Below, one piece after another: positions 17,723-26,820 of a stretch of DNA of 64,000 nucleotides. Numbering within the stretch: the stretch's first letter is position 1; every line of letters begins with the position of its first letter. Source of the DNA: CAVSRC01 sp963750065 (GTDB taxonomy: Bacteria > Pseudomonadota > Alphaproteobacteria > Rhizobiales > Kaistiaceae); NCBI GenBank assembly GCA_963750065.1, contig CAVVPK010000029.1, forward strand, positions 62,001-126,000. Reading direction: 5' to 3'. The notes beneath the pieces were generated by a model, which had not been told where the DNA came from, did no database searches, and saw only the letters and a program-made list of their open reading frames with translations. The position numbers and the translations under genes are program-made.

Positions 17723-18850
17723 TTGACACGCACCGACGACCCGGCCATGTCCGCCAAGTCAAGCGGCGCGGCTCGCCGGGCCGTCGCCGTGCTTCGCAGA
17801 CCACTGCAACGACCCGAGCTCGCCTCTCTCGGCGGGCTCGTGGTCGCTTTCGTGGTGTTCTCGATCCTGCGGCCGGATTTGTTCCTGACGCAGGAAAACG
17901 GCATCAACGTCGCCAGCCTTGCCGCGCAATACGGCATCGTCGCCGTCGGCGTCACGGTGCTCATGATCGCCGGCCACTTCGACCTCTCGGTCGGCACCAT
18001 CGTCGGCCTGACCGGCTGGGCGATGTACTATTTCGGTAACGTGCTCGGCCTGCCACCGATCTTCACGATCGTGTTCACGCTGGCCTTTGGAGCCTTCCTT
18101 GGTTCCATCAACGGCATCATTCAGGTGCGCACGGGGCTGCCCTCCTTCATCATCACCCTGGCGACCTCGCTGGTCTATCGCGGCATCCTGACGATGCAGA
18201 CGAGCGGCTTCCCGGTTGTCGTCAAGTTTCCCGACGCTTATGCGCAGGTGATTGCCGGCAAGCTCCTGTTTGGCTACCGCATGTCGCTGCTGTGGTTCCT
18301 GGTGGTCGTGGCGCTGGCAACGTTCTTCCTGCTGCGCACCCGCATGGGCAACTGGGCCTTCGCCATCGGACAGAACCCGTCTGCGGCCAGAAATCTTGGC
18401 GTGCCGGTCGCCCGCACTACCGTGACGCTGTTCGCGTTGTCGGGCCTGACCTCGGGTATTGCCGGCATTGTGGTGGCCGTCCAGTACTTCTCTATCGACG
18501 CCAATCGCGGCGTCGGTTGGGAGCTGATCGCCATCGCAATGGCCGTCATCGGCGGCACGCTTCTGACCGGCGGCTATGGCAGCGTGCTCGGCACGGTGCT
18601 CGGCGCCATCATGTACGCCATGGTCACCGACGGTCTGCTGTTGGTCGGCCTGCAGGGCTACTGGGTCAACATCTTCCTCGGCGTCGTGGTCCTCGTGGCG
18701 GTGCTTATCAATCGCGTGGTCATCAACCGCTTCGTGATGAGCCCGGAACGGCCGGCGGCAGAGCAGGCGGCCATCGATGCCGACGAGTTGGGTCTGCCCG
18801 ACGGCGAGCCATCCGGCAAGGCCAACGCAACCGGTGAGGTGTCGTCGTGA
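17723..18850 (+). CDS. Sugar ABC transporter permease (RbsC-like)
   Basis: About 375 residues with some eight to ten membrane segments of the BPD_transp_2 family. The family signatures GHFDLSVGTIVGLTGW and the EAA-like loop AIGQNPSAARNLGVPVARTTV are present. The frame opens at TTG 17723; ATG 17747 is an alternative start. It follows the binding protein by 2 bases and its last four bases overlap the ATPase start (GTGA), so the three transporter genes form one translationally coupled unit. The C-terminal tail is polar and unusually Asp/Glu-rich (AAIDADELGLPDGE). Confidence 0.93.
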   Translation: MTRTDDPAMSAKSSGAARRAVAVLRRPLQRPELASLGGLVVAFVVFSILRPDLFLTQENGINVASLAAQYGIVAVGVTVLMIAGHFDLSVGTIVGLTGWAMYYFGNVLGLPPIFTIVFTLAFGAFLGSINGIIQVRTGLPSFIITLATSLVYRGILTMQTSGFPVVVKFPDAYAQVIAGKLLFGYRMSLLWFLVVVALATFFLLRTRMGNWAFAIGQNPSAARNLGVPVARTTVTLFALSGLTSGIAGIVVAVQYFSIDANRGVGWELIAIAMAVIGGTLLTGGYGSVLGTVLGAIMYAMVTDGLLLVGLQGYWVNIFLGVVVLVAVLINRVVINRFVMSPERPAAEQAAIDADELGLPDGEPSGKANATGEVSS

Positions 18851-19587
18851 GCGCGCCCGTCGTAGCCCTGCGCAATGTCACGATGACCTTCCAGTCGGTC
18901 ACGGCGCTGCGCGACATTTCGATCGAGGCCCATGCCAACAAGGTGCTGGCGCTGGTCGGCGACAACGGCGCCGGCAAAAGCACGCTGATCAAGGTGCTCT
19001 CGGGCGTCTATCAGCCTACCTCCGGCACGGTTGAGGTCGACGGCCACCCGATGAAGCTGCGCAGCGCGCACGATGCCCGCGCCGCCGGCATATCAACGGT
19101 GTTTCAGGACCTCGCCGTCTGCGACCTGATGTCGATTTCTCGCAACATGGTGCTCGGCAACGAACCGCTGAAGCGCTTCGGGCCGTTCCGCATCTTCGAC
19201 GCGAAGGAAGCCGACCGGATCACGGCGAAGGCCCTGAAGCAGCTCGGTTCCGATCTCAGGCGCAAGTTCAGCGACCCGGCGGCAACGCTCTCCGGCGGCC
19301 AGAAACAGGCCGTCGCGATCGCACGCGCCATGGTCTATGGCTCGCGCTGTCTGATCCTCGACGAGCCGACGGCCGCGCTTGCCGTGCGCCAGACCCAGCA
19401 GGTGCTGGATCAGGTGCTGCGCGCGCGCGATGCCGGCCAGGCCGTCATCCTGATCATGCATAACCTGCAGCAGGCGCTGTCCGTAGCCGACCACGTGGTC
19501 GTGCTCGCGCGCGGGCGGGTCATGGGTCAGTTTGCGAAAGCCGACGCCGATCTCGACGAAGTCACCCGGCTCGTCGCGCAAGGCTGA
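18847..19587 (+). CDS. Sugar ABC transporter ATP-binding protein (single domain)
   Basis: 246 residues with one complete nucleotide-binding domain: Walker A GDNGAGKST (about 38-46), signature LSGGQKQAV (about 144-152), Walker B LILDEPTAAL (about 166-175), and a His in IMHNLQQ. The classic RbsA protein has two such domains; single-domain versions such as this work as dimers in FrcA-type importers. GTG start at 18847 overlaps the permease stop. Confidence 0.93.
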   Translation: MSAPVVALRNVTMTFQSVTALRDISIEAHANKVLALVGDNGAGKSTLIKVLSGVYQPTSGTVEVDGHPMKLRSAHDARAAGISTVFQDLAVCDLMSISRNMVLGNEPLKRFGPFRIFDAKEADRITAKALKQLGSDLRRKFSDPAATLSGGQKQAVAIARAMVYGSRCLILDEPTAALAVRQTQQVLDQVLRARDAGQAVILIMHNLQQALSVADHVVVLARGRVMGQFAKADADLDEVTRLVAQG

Positions 19588-19657
19588 CTGGCGCAAATAC
19601 GGGGGCGATCGCCGCGCGGTTTCGGCGGCGGTGCCAGGTGAGGAAAAGAGGACATCT

Positions 19658-20473
19658 GTGTCGGACAACCAGGTTACCGGATCCGGTCCGCGGGCGCGCG
19701 CCGCCACGCCCATGGCGCGCTTCGATCTCAAGGACCGCGTGGTCATCGTTACCGGCGCTTCGAAGGGCATTGGACGCGAACTGACCGGTCTGCTTGCGCA
19801 GACCGGAGCGACCGTCGTGCCGACGGCGCGCACAGATGCGGACCTGGACGACATTGCTTCGGAGGCGCAGTCGCGTGGATTGGCCGTATCCCCTCAGCGG
19901 CTCGACGTGCGCGACCGCGCCTCCATCGATGAAGCCGTGTCGGCCGTGGTCGCCGCCCATGGCCGCATCGACGTGCTCGTCAACAATGCCGGCCTCGGAT
20001 TCGCGCGCGCTGCCTTCGATGTCAGCGAAGCCGACTGGGACGAGATGATGGGCGTGAACCTGCGCGGCGTGTTCTTCATGAGCCAGGCCGTCGCCCGGAC
20101 GATGGTGTCGGCCGGCCGTGGCGGCCGCATCGTCAACATCAGTTCGCAGGGCGGCCTCGTCGGCCTGCCCGATGCCGCCGTCTATTGCACCAGCAAAGGA
20201 GGCGTCAACATGATGACCAAGACACTTGCCCTTGAATGGGCGAAGCACGCGATCACGGTCAACGCCATCGCGCCGACCTTCATATACACGCCGGGAACAG
20301 CGCCGATCCTGGACGAGCCGGCGATGCGGGAGTCCGTGCTCGGCAAGATCCCGCTTGGCGAATTCGCGCTCACCGACGATGTCGCCAGCGCCATCATCTA
20401 TCTCGCCTCGGAGGCCGGCCGCATGGTCACCGGGACGGTTCTGGTCGTCGACGGAGGGTGGACTTCGCAATGA
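19658..20473 (+). CDS. SDR family oxidoreductase
   Basis: 271 residues. A classical short-chain dehydrogenase: NAD(P) motif TGASKGIGREL, NNAG, catalytic Ser in NISSQGG, Tyr-x3-Lys in YCTSKGG and the C-terminal VDGGW. The likely start is GTG 19658, preceded by AGGAAAAGAGG; the frame extends upstream into the ATPase gene without a conserved region. Its position between a sugar importer and an aldose epimerase-like gene suggests it oxidises the imported sugar or its lactone/alcohol derivative, as gluconate-5-dehydrogenase-like SDRs do. This is inference from context. Confidence 0.9.
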   Translation: MSDNQVTGSGPRARAATPMARFDLKDRVVIVTGASKGIGRELTGLLAQTGATVVPTARTDADLDDIASEAQSRGLAVSPQRLDVRDRASIDEAVSAVVAAHGRIDVLVNNAGLGFARAAFDVSEADWDEMMGVNLRGVFFMSQAVARTMVSAGRGGRIVNISSQGGLVGLPDAAVYCTSKGGVNMMTKTLALEWAKHAITVNAIAPTFIYTPGTAPILDEPAMRESVLGKIPLGEFALTDDVASAIIYLASEAGRMVTGTVLVVDGGWTSQ

Positions 20474-21258
20474 GCGCGTTGGTTGAGTTATCCGGCGATG
20501 GTTGCTCGGCAACCTTCGATCCCGAAGATGGTGGCCGGCTCACGTCGTTCCGTGTCGGCGACCACGAACTTCTGGTGGCGCAGGGCAGGGACGTGTTCCA
20601 CTTTGGCAGCTTCGTCATTGCCCCCTGGGTCGGCAGATTGCGCGATGGGCAGCTGAACTACGGCGGCGCCCAGTATCAGTTTCCGCTGAATGGCGGGCCT
20701 CATGCCTTGCATGGGCTGGTCACCACGCGGCCGTGGCAGGTCACCGGCGAGGGCGAGCTGAGCATCGAACTCGGCGATCCGTGGCCGTGGCCGTGTCGGG
20801 TGGTGCAGCGGACGGAGCTTGCCGCCGGGCGCGCCACGTTCCACATCGAGCTGCATGCACGGGCAGCCATGCCGGCGGCTGTCGCCTGGCATCCCTGGTT
20901 CGTTCGCCGCCTGGCTGGAACGCCGGCATCGGCAGAACTCGAACTCGAGGCGGAGCCGCGCCTGATGTGGGCCAACGATGCCACGGGCCTGCCTTCCGGC
21001 GAGATGACCGCGCCGCTCCCGCGGCCCTGGGACTATTGCTTCCGGGACCTTGCCGCAGACCCCATCGTGCGCTGGCCCGGCGAGCTTGAGCTCACCGTCA
21101 GCTCCAGCTGCGAGGACTGGGTCCTCTACGACATGGAAGAGTCCGGCGTGTGCATCGAACCATGGACGGCGCCGCCGAACGCGCTGAACATGCCGAACCC
21201 GCGGATCGTCACGCCCGAGACCCCGCTCGTGACCACCATGAGCTGGTCCTGGCGCTAG
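20470..21258 (+). CDS. Aldose 1-epimerase family protein
   Basis: 262 residues of the galactose-mutarotase superfamily. The two His expected at the active site appear in NGGPHALHG (about 74-82) and AWHPWF (about 138-143), and the general-base Glu in CIEPWT (about 229-234). The ATG overlaps the SDR stop (ATGA), so it is the last gene of the sugar operon. It would equilibrate anomers of the imported sugar before dehydrogenation. GC-rich palindrome GCGCCGGCCGGCGC at 21262-21275, just after the stop, may help end the transcript. Confidence 0.9.
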   Translation: MSALVELSGDGCSATFDPEDGGRLTSFRVGDHELLVAQGRDVFHFGSFVIAPWVGRLRDGQLNYGGAQYQFPLNGGPHALHGLVTTRPWQVTGEGELSIELGDPWPWPCRVVQRTELAAGRATFHIELHARAAMPAAVAWHPWFVRRLAGTPASAELELEAEPRLMWANDATGLPSGEMTAPLPRPWDYCFRDLAADPIVRWPGELELTVSSSCEDWVLYDMEESGVCIEPWTAPPNALNMPNPRIVTPETPLVTTMSWSWR

Positions 21259-21424
21259 GCTGCGCCGGCCGGCGCCCCTCCCGTCTAGCGATCCGGCGAC
21301 GCGTCCTGTCTGGTTTTGCGAGGGCGAGGCGTTGCGCGCCGCCGCCCCGAAATCGTGCTGTCGATCCGGCCGATCATCGGCCCGCCAGCGGATTGACCCC
21401 CGAAAATAGATATATTATGCATCA

Positions 21425-21444
21425 CAACTGATCTCTGACAGTTG
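21425..21444 (+). promoter_or_regulatory. Inverted repeat upstream of the small XRE gene
   Basis: CAACTG and CAGTTG arms separated by 8 bases lie 11 bases before the XRE start, in the AT-richest part of a 200-base intergenic region. Such a site would suit autoregulation by the XRE protein. The assignment rests on position and symmetry only. Confidence 0.35.
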
Positions 21445-21455
21445 ATTCCTGATAG

Positions 21456-21743
21456 ATGATATCCTCTGGCCAACTTCGAGCGGCCCGTGCGCTGTTGGGC
21501 TTCGATCAGCGTCGTCTGGCCGAGCTTGCGGGCTTGTCGGTGCCGACCATCCAGCGAATGGAGGCCAGCGATGGCGTCATCCGCGGCACGGTCGATTCAC
21601 TGACCAAGCTGATCACCGCGCTGGAGGCGGCCGGGCTGGTACTGATCGGCGAAGGCGCGGCGAGCGCCGAAGGCGGTCGCGGCGTGCGGCTCAAGGAGGC
21701 GGCTAAACTGCCGGAGCCGCCGGCCGAGGGGACCGACAGGTAG
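21456..21743 (+). CDS. Small XRE-family helix-turn-helix protein
   Basis: 95 residues. Residues about 6-60 form an HTH of the XRE/Cro type (LRAARALLGFDQRRLAELA, then GLSVPTIQRMEAS), followed by ALEAAGLVLIGE, the usual end of this short alphaproteobacterial subfamily. The tail (about 70-95) is polar. It stands 7 bases upstream of hyfB-like and in the same direction, so it may be co-transcribed with and regulate the membrane complex. No strong ribosome site is visible. Confidence 0.82.
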   Translation: MISSGQLRAARALLGFDQRRLAELAGLSVPTIQRMEASDGVIRGTVDSLTKLITALEAAGLVLIGEGAASAEGGRGVRLKEAAKLPEPPAEGTDR

Positions 21744-21750
21744 CCTCCCC

Positions 21751-23760
21751 ATGTCCACCGCCTTAGCGCTCACCTGCATTGCGATCCTGCTTGCGAACGG
21801 CGTGCTCGCCGTCGGTCTGGCGCGGCGGCCGGCGGCCGGCACGGCGGTCTATGGTATTGCGCTGGCGGTGTCGCTGGTAATGCTCATCGGTGCGTTGTGG
21901 CGTCTGGTGGCGTTCACCACTGCCGACGCGGTCGTGCTGCCTCTCGGGCTGCCCTGGATCGGCGCCCATTTCCGCATCGACGCGCTCAGCGCATTCTTCC
22001 TGGTGGTGGTCAATCTCGGCGGTGCCGGGGCCAGCCTCTTTGCGCTGGGATACGGCCGTCATGAACATGCGCCCGAGCGGGTGCTGCCGTTCTATACCGT
22101 CTTCCTCGCCGCCATGAACATGGTGGTGCTCGCCGACGACGCCTTCGCCTTCCTGTTCTCCTGGGAGTTCATGTCGCTCACCTCGTGGGCGCTGGTCATG
22201 GCCCATCATGAAGAGGCCGAGAACCGGCAGGCGGGCTTCGTCTATATCGTCATGGCCAGCGCCGGAACGCTGGCGCTGCTGCTCGCCTTCGGCCTGCTCG
22301 CCGGCGCGACTGGCGGCTACGCCTTCTCCGCCATGCGCGCGAGTGTGTTGGCACCGCTCGCCGGCGCTCTGGTTCTGGTGCTGGCGCTGATCGGCGCCGG
22401 CTCCAAGGCCGGCATCGTGCCGTTGCATGTCTGGCTGCCGCTGGCCCATCCGGCGGCCCCCAGCCACGTCTCGGCGCTGATGAGCGGCGTGATGACCAAG
22501 GTCGCGGTCTACGCCTTCATCCGCATCGCCTTCGACCTGGTCGGGCCGCTGCCCTGGTGGTGGGCGACGATCGTGGTGGTGCTCGGCGGCGTGACCGCCG
22601 TACTCGGCGTGCTCTACGCGCTGATGCAGCACGACCTGAAGCGGCTGCTCGCCTATCACACGGTCGAGAACATCGGCATCATCTTCATCGGCCTCGGCCT
22701 GGCGCTCGGCTTCCGGACCAACGGCATGCAGGCCGCGGCGGCGCTGGCGATGACCGCGGCGCTGTTTCACGTCTTCAACCATTCGCTGTTCAAGAGCCTG
22801 CTGTTCTTCGGCGCCGGCGCCGTACTCAACGCCACCGGCGAGCGTGACATGGAGCGCCTCGGCGGCCTGATCCACCGCATGCCGGTGACCGCCTTCGCCT
22901 TTCTCGCCGGCAGCGCCGCCATCTCGGCCCTGCCGCCGCTCAACGGCTTCGTCTCCGAATGGCTGACCTTCCAGGCGATCCTGCTCAGCCCCGACCTGCC
23001 GCAATGGGACCTCAAGATCATGGTGCCGGCGGTGGGCGCGCTGCTGGCGCTATCAGCGGCGCTCGCCGCGGCCTGCTTCGTCAAGGCCTACGGCGTGAGC
23101 TTCCTCGGCCGGCCGCGCAGCGAGCCGGCGGCAAGTGCGAAGGAGGTCGATCGCTTCTCGCTCGCCGCCATGCTGGCGCTCGCCGCCCTCTGCCTTGTTG
23201 CCGGCCTTTTTCCCGGCTTCGTCATCGACGGCCTGTCGCCGGTCGCCACCCTGCTCACCGGCGCCCGCATGCCGGTGCAGTCGGCCGTGTCGTGGCTGTC
23301 CATCGTGCCGGTGGCGGCCAGTCGCAGCTCTTATAACGGCCTGCTGGTCTTCGTCTTCATCGTGCTGTCGGCGGGCATCGGCGTCGTCGCCATCCATCGC
23401 TTCGCCTCGCGTGCCGTGCGCCGGGCACCGGCCTGGGACTGCGGCTTTCCCGATGCCAGTCCGGCGACGCAATACAGCGCCGCCAGCTTCGCCCAGCCGA
23501 TCCGCCGGGTCTATGCGACGACGCTGTTCGGCGCCCGCGAGGCGGTCGATATGCCGGCGCCGGGCGACATGCGCCCGGCCACCTTCCGCGTCACCGTTCG
23601 CGATCTCATCTGGGAGACGCTCTATCTGCCGGTGGCGGCATTCGTGGGCAGCGCCGCCACGACGCTCAATCGCTTCCAGTTCCTGACCATCCGCCGCTAC
23701 CTCAGCCTCGTCTTCGCGGCGCTCGTCGCCCTGCTCCTGGTGCTGGCGATATGGACGTGA
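21751..23760 (+). CDS. hyfB: Hydrogenase-4 component B-like membrane subunit (antiporter-like)
   Basis: 669 residues, about 14-16 membrane helices. It belongs to the complex I NuoL/Mrp antiporter-like family (proton_antipo_M). Charged residues within membrane segments typical of ion channels are seen (FSWEFMSLTSW, GAGSKAGIVPLHVWLPLAHPAAPSHVSALMSG split over helices; HDLKRLLAYHTVENIGII). In Hyf/Hyc complexes it forms part of the proton-translocating arm. It is first in a tight run hyfB-C-E-F-G-I, overlapping hyfC by 10 bases. Confidence 0.93.
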   Translation: MSTALALTCIAILLANGVLAVGLARRPAAGTAVYGIALAVSLVMLIGALWRLVAFTTADAVVLPLGLPWIGAHFRIDALSAFFLVVVNLGGAGASLFALGYGRHEHAPERVLPFYTVFLAAMNMVVLADDAFAFLFSWEFMSLTSWALVMAHHEEAENRQAGFVYIVMASAGTLALLLAFGLLAGATGGYAFSAMRASVLAPLAGALVLVLALIGAGSKAGIVPLHVWLPLAHPAAPSHVSALMSGVMTKVAVYAFIRIAFDLVGPLPWWWATIVVVLGGVTAVLGVLYALMQHDLKRLLAYHTVENIGIIFIGLGLALGFRTNGMQAAAALAMTAALFHVFNHSLFKSLLFFGAGAVLNATGERDMERLGGLIHRMPVTAFAFLAGSAAISALPPLNGFVSEWLTFQAILLSPDLPQWDLKIMVPAVGALLALSAALAAACFVKAYGVSFLGRPRSEPAASAKEVDRFSLAAMLALAALCLVAGLFPGFVIDGLSPVATLLTGARMPVQSAVSWLSIVPVAASRSSYNGLLVFVFIVLSAGIGVVAIHRFASRAVRRAPAWDCGFPDASPATQYSAASFAQPIRRVYATTLFGAREAVDMPAPGDMRPATFRVTVRDLIWETLYLPVAAFVGSAATTLNRFQFLTIRRYLSLVFAALVALLLVLAIWT

Positions 23761-24707
23761 TCCTCAATCTCGCCGTCCAGGGCCTGCAGATGATCGTGGT
23801 GCTGGCTCTGGCGCCGCTCCTGACCGGCTTCGTGCGCAAGGTGAAGGCGCGGCTCGTGCGCCGGCAGGGGCCGTCGCTGATCCAGCCCTATCGCGACCTC
23901 GCCAAGCTGATGCGCAAGGAGGTCGTGCTCGCCGACAACGCCTCGTGGCTGTTTCGCGCCGTGCCCTATCTCGTCTTCGCCGGCACCTGGGTGGCGGCGG
24001 CGCTGGTGCCGACCTTTGCCACCGGCCTCATCTTCTCCTGGTCGGCCGATCTTATCGCCATCATCGCTCTGCTCGGCAGCGCCCGCTTCTTCCTGGCGCT
24101 TGCCGGCATGGATGTCGGCACCGCCTTCGGCGGCATCGGCTCCAGCCGTGAGATGATGATCGCCTCGCTGGCCGAGCCGGCGATGATCATGATGGTCTTT
24201 TCGCTGGCCCTGATCGCCGGCTCGACGCAGCTCTCGACGGTGGCCAGCGAGCTTGCTGCCGGCGTCGGCCTGCGCGTCTCGCTGGGCCTGGCGCTGGTTG
24301 CACTGGTGATGGTGGCGATCGCCGAGACCGGGCGCATTCCGGTCGACAATCCGGCGACCCATCTGGAACTGACCATGGTCCACGAGGCCATGATCCTCGA
24401 ATATTCCGGCCGCCACCTGGCGGTGATCGAGCTTGCCGCCTCGCTCAAGCTCCTGCTCTACGTCTCGCTGATCGCCTGCGTCTTCGTGCCCTGGGGAATC
24501 ACGCCGCCCGGCGCTGCGCCCGCGGCCTTCGTCCTCGGTTTTGCCGCCTATGTCGCCAAGCTGGCGGTCGGCGGTGCGCTGCTCGCTGTCTTCGAGACCA
24601 CCATCGCCAAGATGCGCGTCTTTCGCGTACCCGAATTCATGGGCGCCGGTCTGATGCTCGGCCTCCTCGGCACCCTCCTTCTTTTCGTGACGCGGATCCT
24701 CCAATGA
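23751..24707 (+). CDS. hyfC: Hydrogenase-4 component C-like membrane subunit (NuoH-like)
   Basis: 318 residues with about eight membrane helices, homologous to NuoH/HycD, the subunit that ties the membrane arm to the peripheral arm. The RRQGPSLIQPYRDLAKLMRK loop and the AETGRIPVDNPATHLELTMVHEAMILEYSG loop (given in parts: GRIPVDNP, THLELTMVHEAM) are the family hallmarks and carry the conserved Glu residues. It overlaps hyfB upstream and shares ATGA with hyfE downstream. Confidence 0.94.
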   Translation: MDVILNLAVQGLQMIVVLALAPLLTGFVRKVKARLVRRQGPSLIQPYRDLAKLMRKEVVLADNASWLFRAVPYLVFAGTWVAAALVPTFATGLIFSWSADLIAIIALLGSARFFLALAGMDVGTAFGGIGSSREMMIASLAEPAMIMMVFSLALIAGSTQLSTVASELAAGVGLRVSLGLALVALVMVAIAETGRIPVDNPATHLELTMVHEAMILEYSGRHLAVIELAASLKLLLYVSLIACVFVPWGITPPGAAPAAFVLGFAAYVAKLAVGGALLAVFETTIAKMRVFRVPEFMGAGLMLGLLGTLLLFVTRILQ

Positions 24708-25378
24708 TCGGCACCGGTACCGGCATCGATTTTGACGTTGCCCATCTGCTCGCCGGCGGCCTGGTGCTGGTCAGCTTCGTGCTGCTCTACCAGGACCGCA
24801 TGTATGCGCTGATCAACGTCTTTGCCGTGCATGCGGTCGTGCTGGCGCTATCGGTGGCTTGGCAGGCGCTGGTGCAGAACGCGCCGCACCTTTTCGTCAC
24901 CGCGGGAATCGCGCTCGCCTTCAAGGCGATCGTCATACCCATGGCGCTGCGCCGCATGGTCGAACAGCTCGGCATCCACCGCCAGATCGAGGCGGTTGGC
25001 GGCGTTGCGCCGACCATGCTCGCCGGCATGGCGCTGGTGGCGCTGTCGATGGTGGTGATGCTGCGGGTGACGGCCGCCGCCGGTCCGCTGGCGCGCGAGG
25101 ACATGGCCTTCGCCCTGTCGGTGGTTCTGCTCGGCCTGCTGATGATGGTGACGAGGCGCAACGCCGTCTCTCAGGTGATCGGCTTCATGTCGCTGGAGAA
25201 CGGGCTGGTGCTCGCCGCTACCGGCGCCAAGGGCATGCCGCTGGTGGTCGAGATCAGCGTCGCCTTCTCCATCCTCATCGCCTTCATCGTCATCGGCATA
25301 TTCCTGTTCCGCATCCGCGAGCGCTTCGACACGGTGGATGTGCACGTTCTCGACCGCTTCCGGGGAGATCAGCAGTGA
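24704..25378 (+). CDS. hyfE: Hydrogenase-4 component E-like membrane subunit (NuoK-like)
   Basis: 224 residues, about six to seven helices. HyfE-like proteins include a NuoK-like core; here FMSLENGLVLAATGAKGMPL carries the conserved intramembrane Glu. It overlaps hyfC by ATGA and hyfF by GTGA (25375-25378), consistent with one translationally coupled unit. Confidence 0.92.
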   Translation: MIGTGTGIDFDVAHLLAGGLVLVSFVLLYQDRMYALINVFAVHAVVLALSVAWQALVQNAPHLFVTAGIALAFKAIVIPMALRRMVEQLGIHRQIEAVGGVAPTMLAGMALVALSMVVMLRVTAAAGPLAREDMAFALSVVLLGLLMMVTRRNAVSQVIGFMSLENGLVLAATGAKGMPLVVEISVAFSILIAFIVIGIFLFRIRERFDTVDVHVLDRFRGDQQ

Positions 25379-26820
25379 GCGGCTTTGGGATCGAGATCGC
25401 CATCCTCGCCATTCCGCTGGCGGCGGCCGGACTGCTGGCGGCGCTGCCCGGCTACAGGCTGACGGCACGGCTCAATGTGGCGGCGAGCCTCGCCACGCTG
25501 ATCGCGGCGCTGCTGCTCTTCGCCGTGCCGCGTCCCGAACCCGGCCGCTATCTGCTGATTGACGACCTCAATATCGTCTTCGTGGTGCTCACCACCTTCG
25601 TCGCCTTCACCACCAGCGTCTTTTCTGCCAGCTACATCGGCCACGAGCTGGAGACCGGTCGGCTGACACCCGCCTATTTGCGCTTCTACCACGCCATGTA
25701 TCAGCTGATGATGTTCGGCATGAATCTGGCGCTGATCGCCAACAATATCGGCGTCATGTGGGTGGCGATCGAGCTGGCGACACTGAGCACGGTGCTGATG
25801 GTCGGTATCTACCGAACCCATGAGGCGCTGGAAGCGGCGTGGAAATATTTCATCCTCGGCAGCGTCGGCATCGCGCTGGCGCTGTTCGGCACCATCCTGG
25901 TCTACATGGCGGCGCGGCCGGTGATCGGCGAAGGACCGGACGCCATGGTGTGGACGGTGCTGGTCGAGAAGGCGAGCCAGTTCGACCCGGCGCTGCTCAA
26001 CCTCGCCTTCGTCTTCCTGCTGCTCGGCTACGGCACCAAGGTGGGTCTGGCACCGCTGCACGCCTGGCTGCCTGACGCCCATGCCGAAGGCCCGACACCG
26101 ATTTCGGCGGTGCTCTCCGGCCTGCTGCTCAACGTTGCGCTCTACGCGGTGCTGCGCTTCAAGCTGCTGCTGGCGGCCAACAGCGGCGCGCTGGCGCCGG
26201 GGCCGCTGCTGGTGGTGATGGGGCTGGGATCGCTGGTCTTCGCCGCCTTCATGCTTTACCGGCGGCGCGACATCAAACGCTTCTTCGCCTATTCGTCGAT
26301 CGAGCACATGGGCATCATCGCCTTCGCCTTCGGCATGGGTGGACCGCTGGCCAATTTCGCCGGCCTCTATCACATGGTCATGCACTCGCTGACCAAGTCG
26401 GGCATCTTCTTCGCCGTCGGCCATGTGGCGCAGGTCAAGGGCACGCAGAAGATCGCCGACATCAAGGGACTGACCGCCAGCCACCCGGTGCTCGGCTGGT
26501 CGCTGGTGCTGGGCGTGGTCGCCATTGCCGGCCTGCCGCCGCTCGGGGTCTTCATGAGCGAGTTTCTGGTCGTCTCCTCGACCTTTGCCCGTGAACCACT
26601 GCTGGCGCTGATCTTCGTCGCCGGGCTGCTCATCGCCTTCGCCGCGCTCATGCTGCGCCTGCAGGGGCTGGTCTTCGGCGAACCGTCGGGCAGCACGGCG
26701 CCGGTGAAGGCATCCTACATTCCGATGTTCGTGCATTTCGCCCTGGTGCTCATCGCCGGCTTCTACATGCCGCCGATGCTGGTCACCTGGTTCGAGCACA
26801 TTGCGGGGCTGCTCGGATGA
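25375..26820 (+). CDS. hyfF: Hydrogenase-4 component F-like membrane subunit (antiporter-like)
   Basis: 481 residues, about 13-14 helices, a second NuoM/N-like antiporter subunit. Visible family motifs include WVAIELATLSTVLMVG, GTKVGLAPLHAWLPDAHAEG and RRDIKRFFAYSSIEHMG, with the membrane Lys and Glu used in proton transfer. GTG start at 25375 overlaps hyfE. In E. coli Hyf there is also an HyfD; no separate hyfD gene is present here, so this complex has two antiporter-like subunits. Confidence 0.93.
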   Translation: MSGFGIEIAILAIPLAAAGLLAALPGYRLTARLNVAASLATLIAALLLFAVPRPEPGRYLLIDDLNIVFVVLTTFVAFTTSVFSASYIGHELETGRLTPAYLRFYHAMYQLMMFGMNLALIANNIGVMWVAIELATLSTVLMVGIYRTHEALEAAWKYFILGSVGIALALFGTILVYMAARPVIGEGPDAMVWTVLVEKASQFDPALLNLAFVFLLLGYGTKVGLAPLHAWLPDAHAEGPTPISAVLSGLLLNVALYAVLRFKLLLAANSGALAPGPLLVVMGLGSLVFAAFMLYRRRDIKRFFAYSSIEHMGIIAFAFGMGGPLANFAGLYHMVMHSLTKSGIFFAVGHVAQVKGTQKIADIKGLTASHPVLGWSLVLGVVAIAGLPPLGVFMSEFLVVSSTFAREPLLALIFVAGLLIAFAALMLRLQGLVFGEPSGSTAPVKASYIPMFVHFALVLIAGFYMPPMLVTWFEHIAGLLG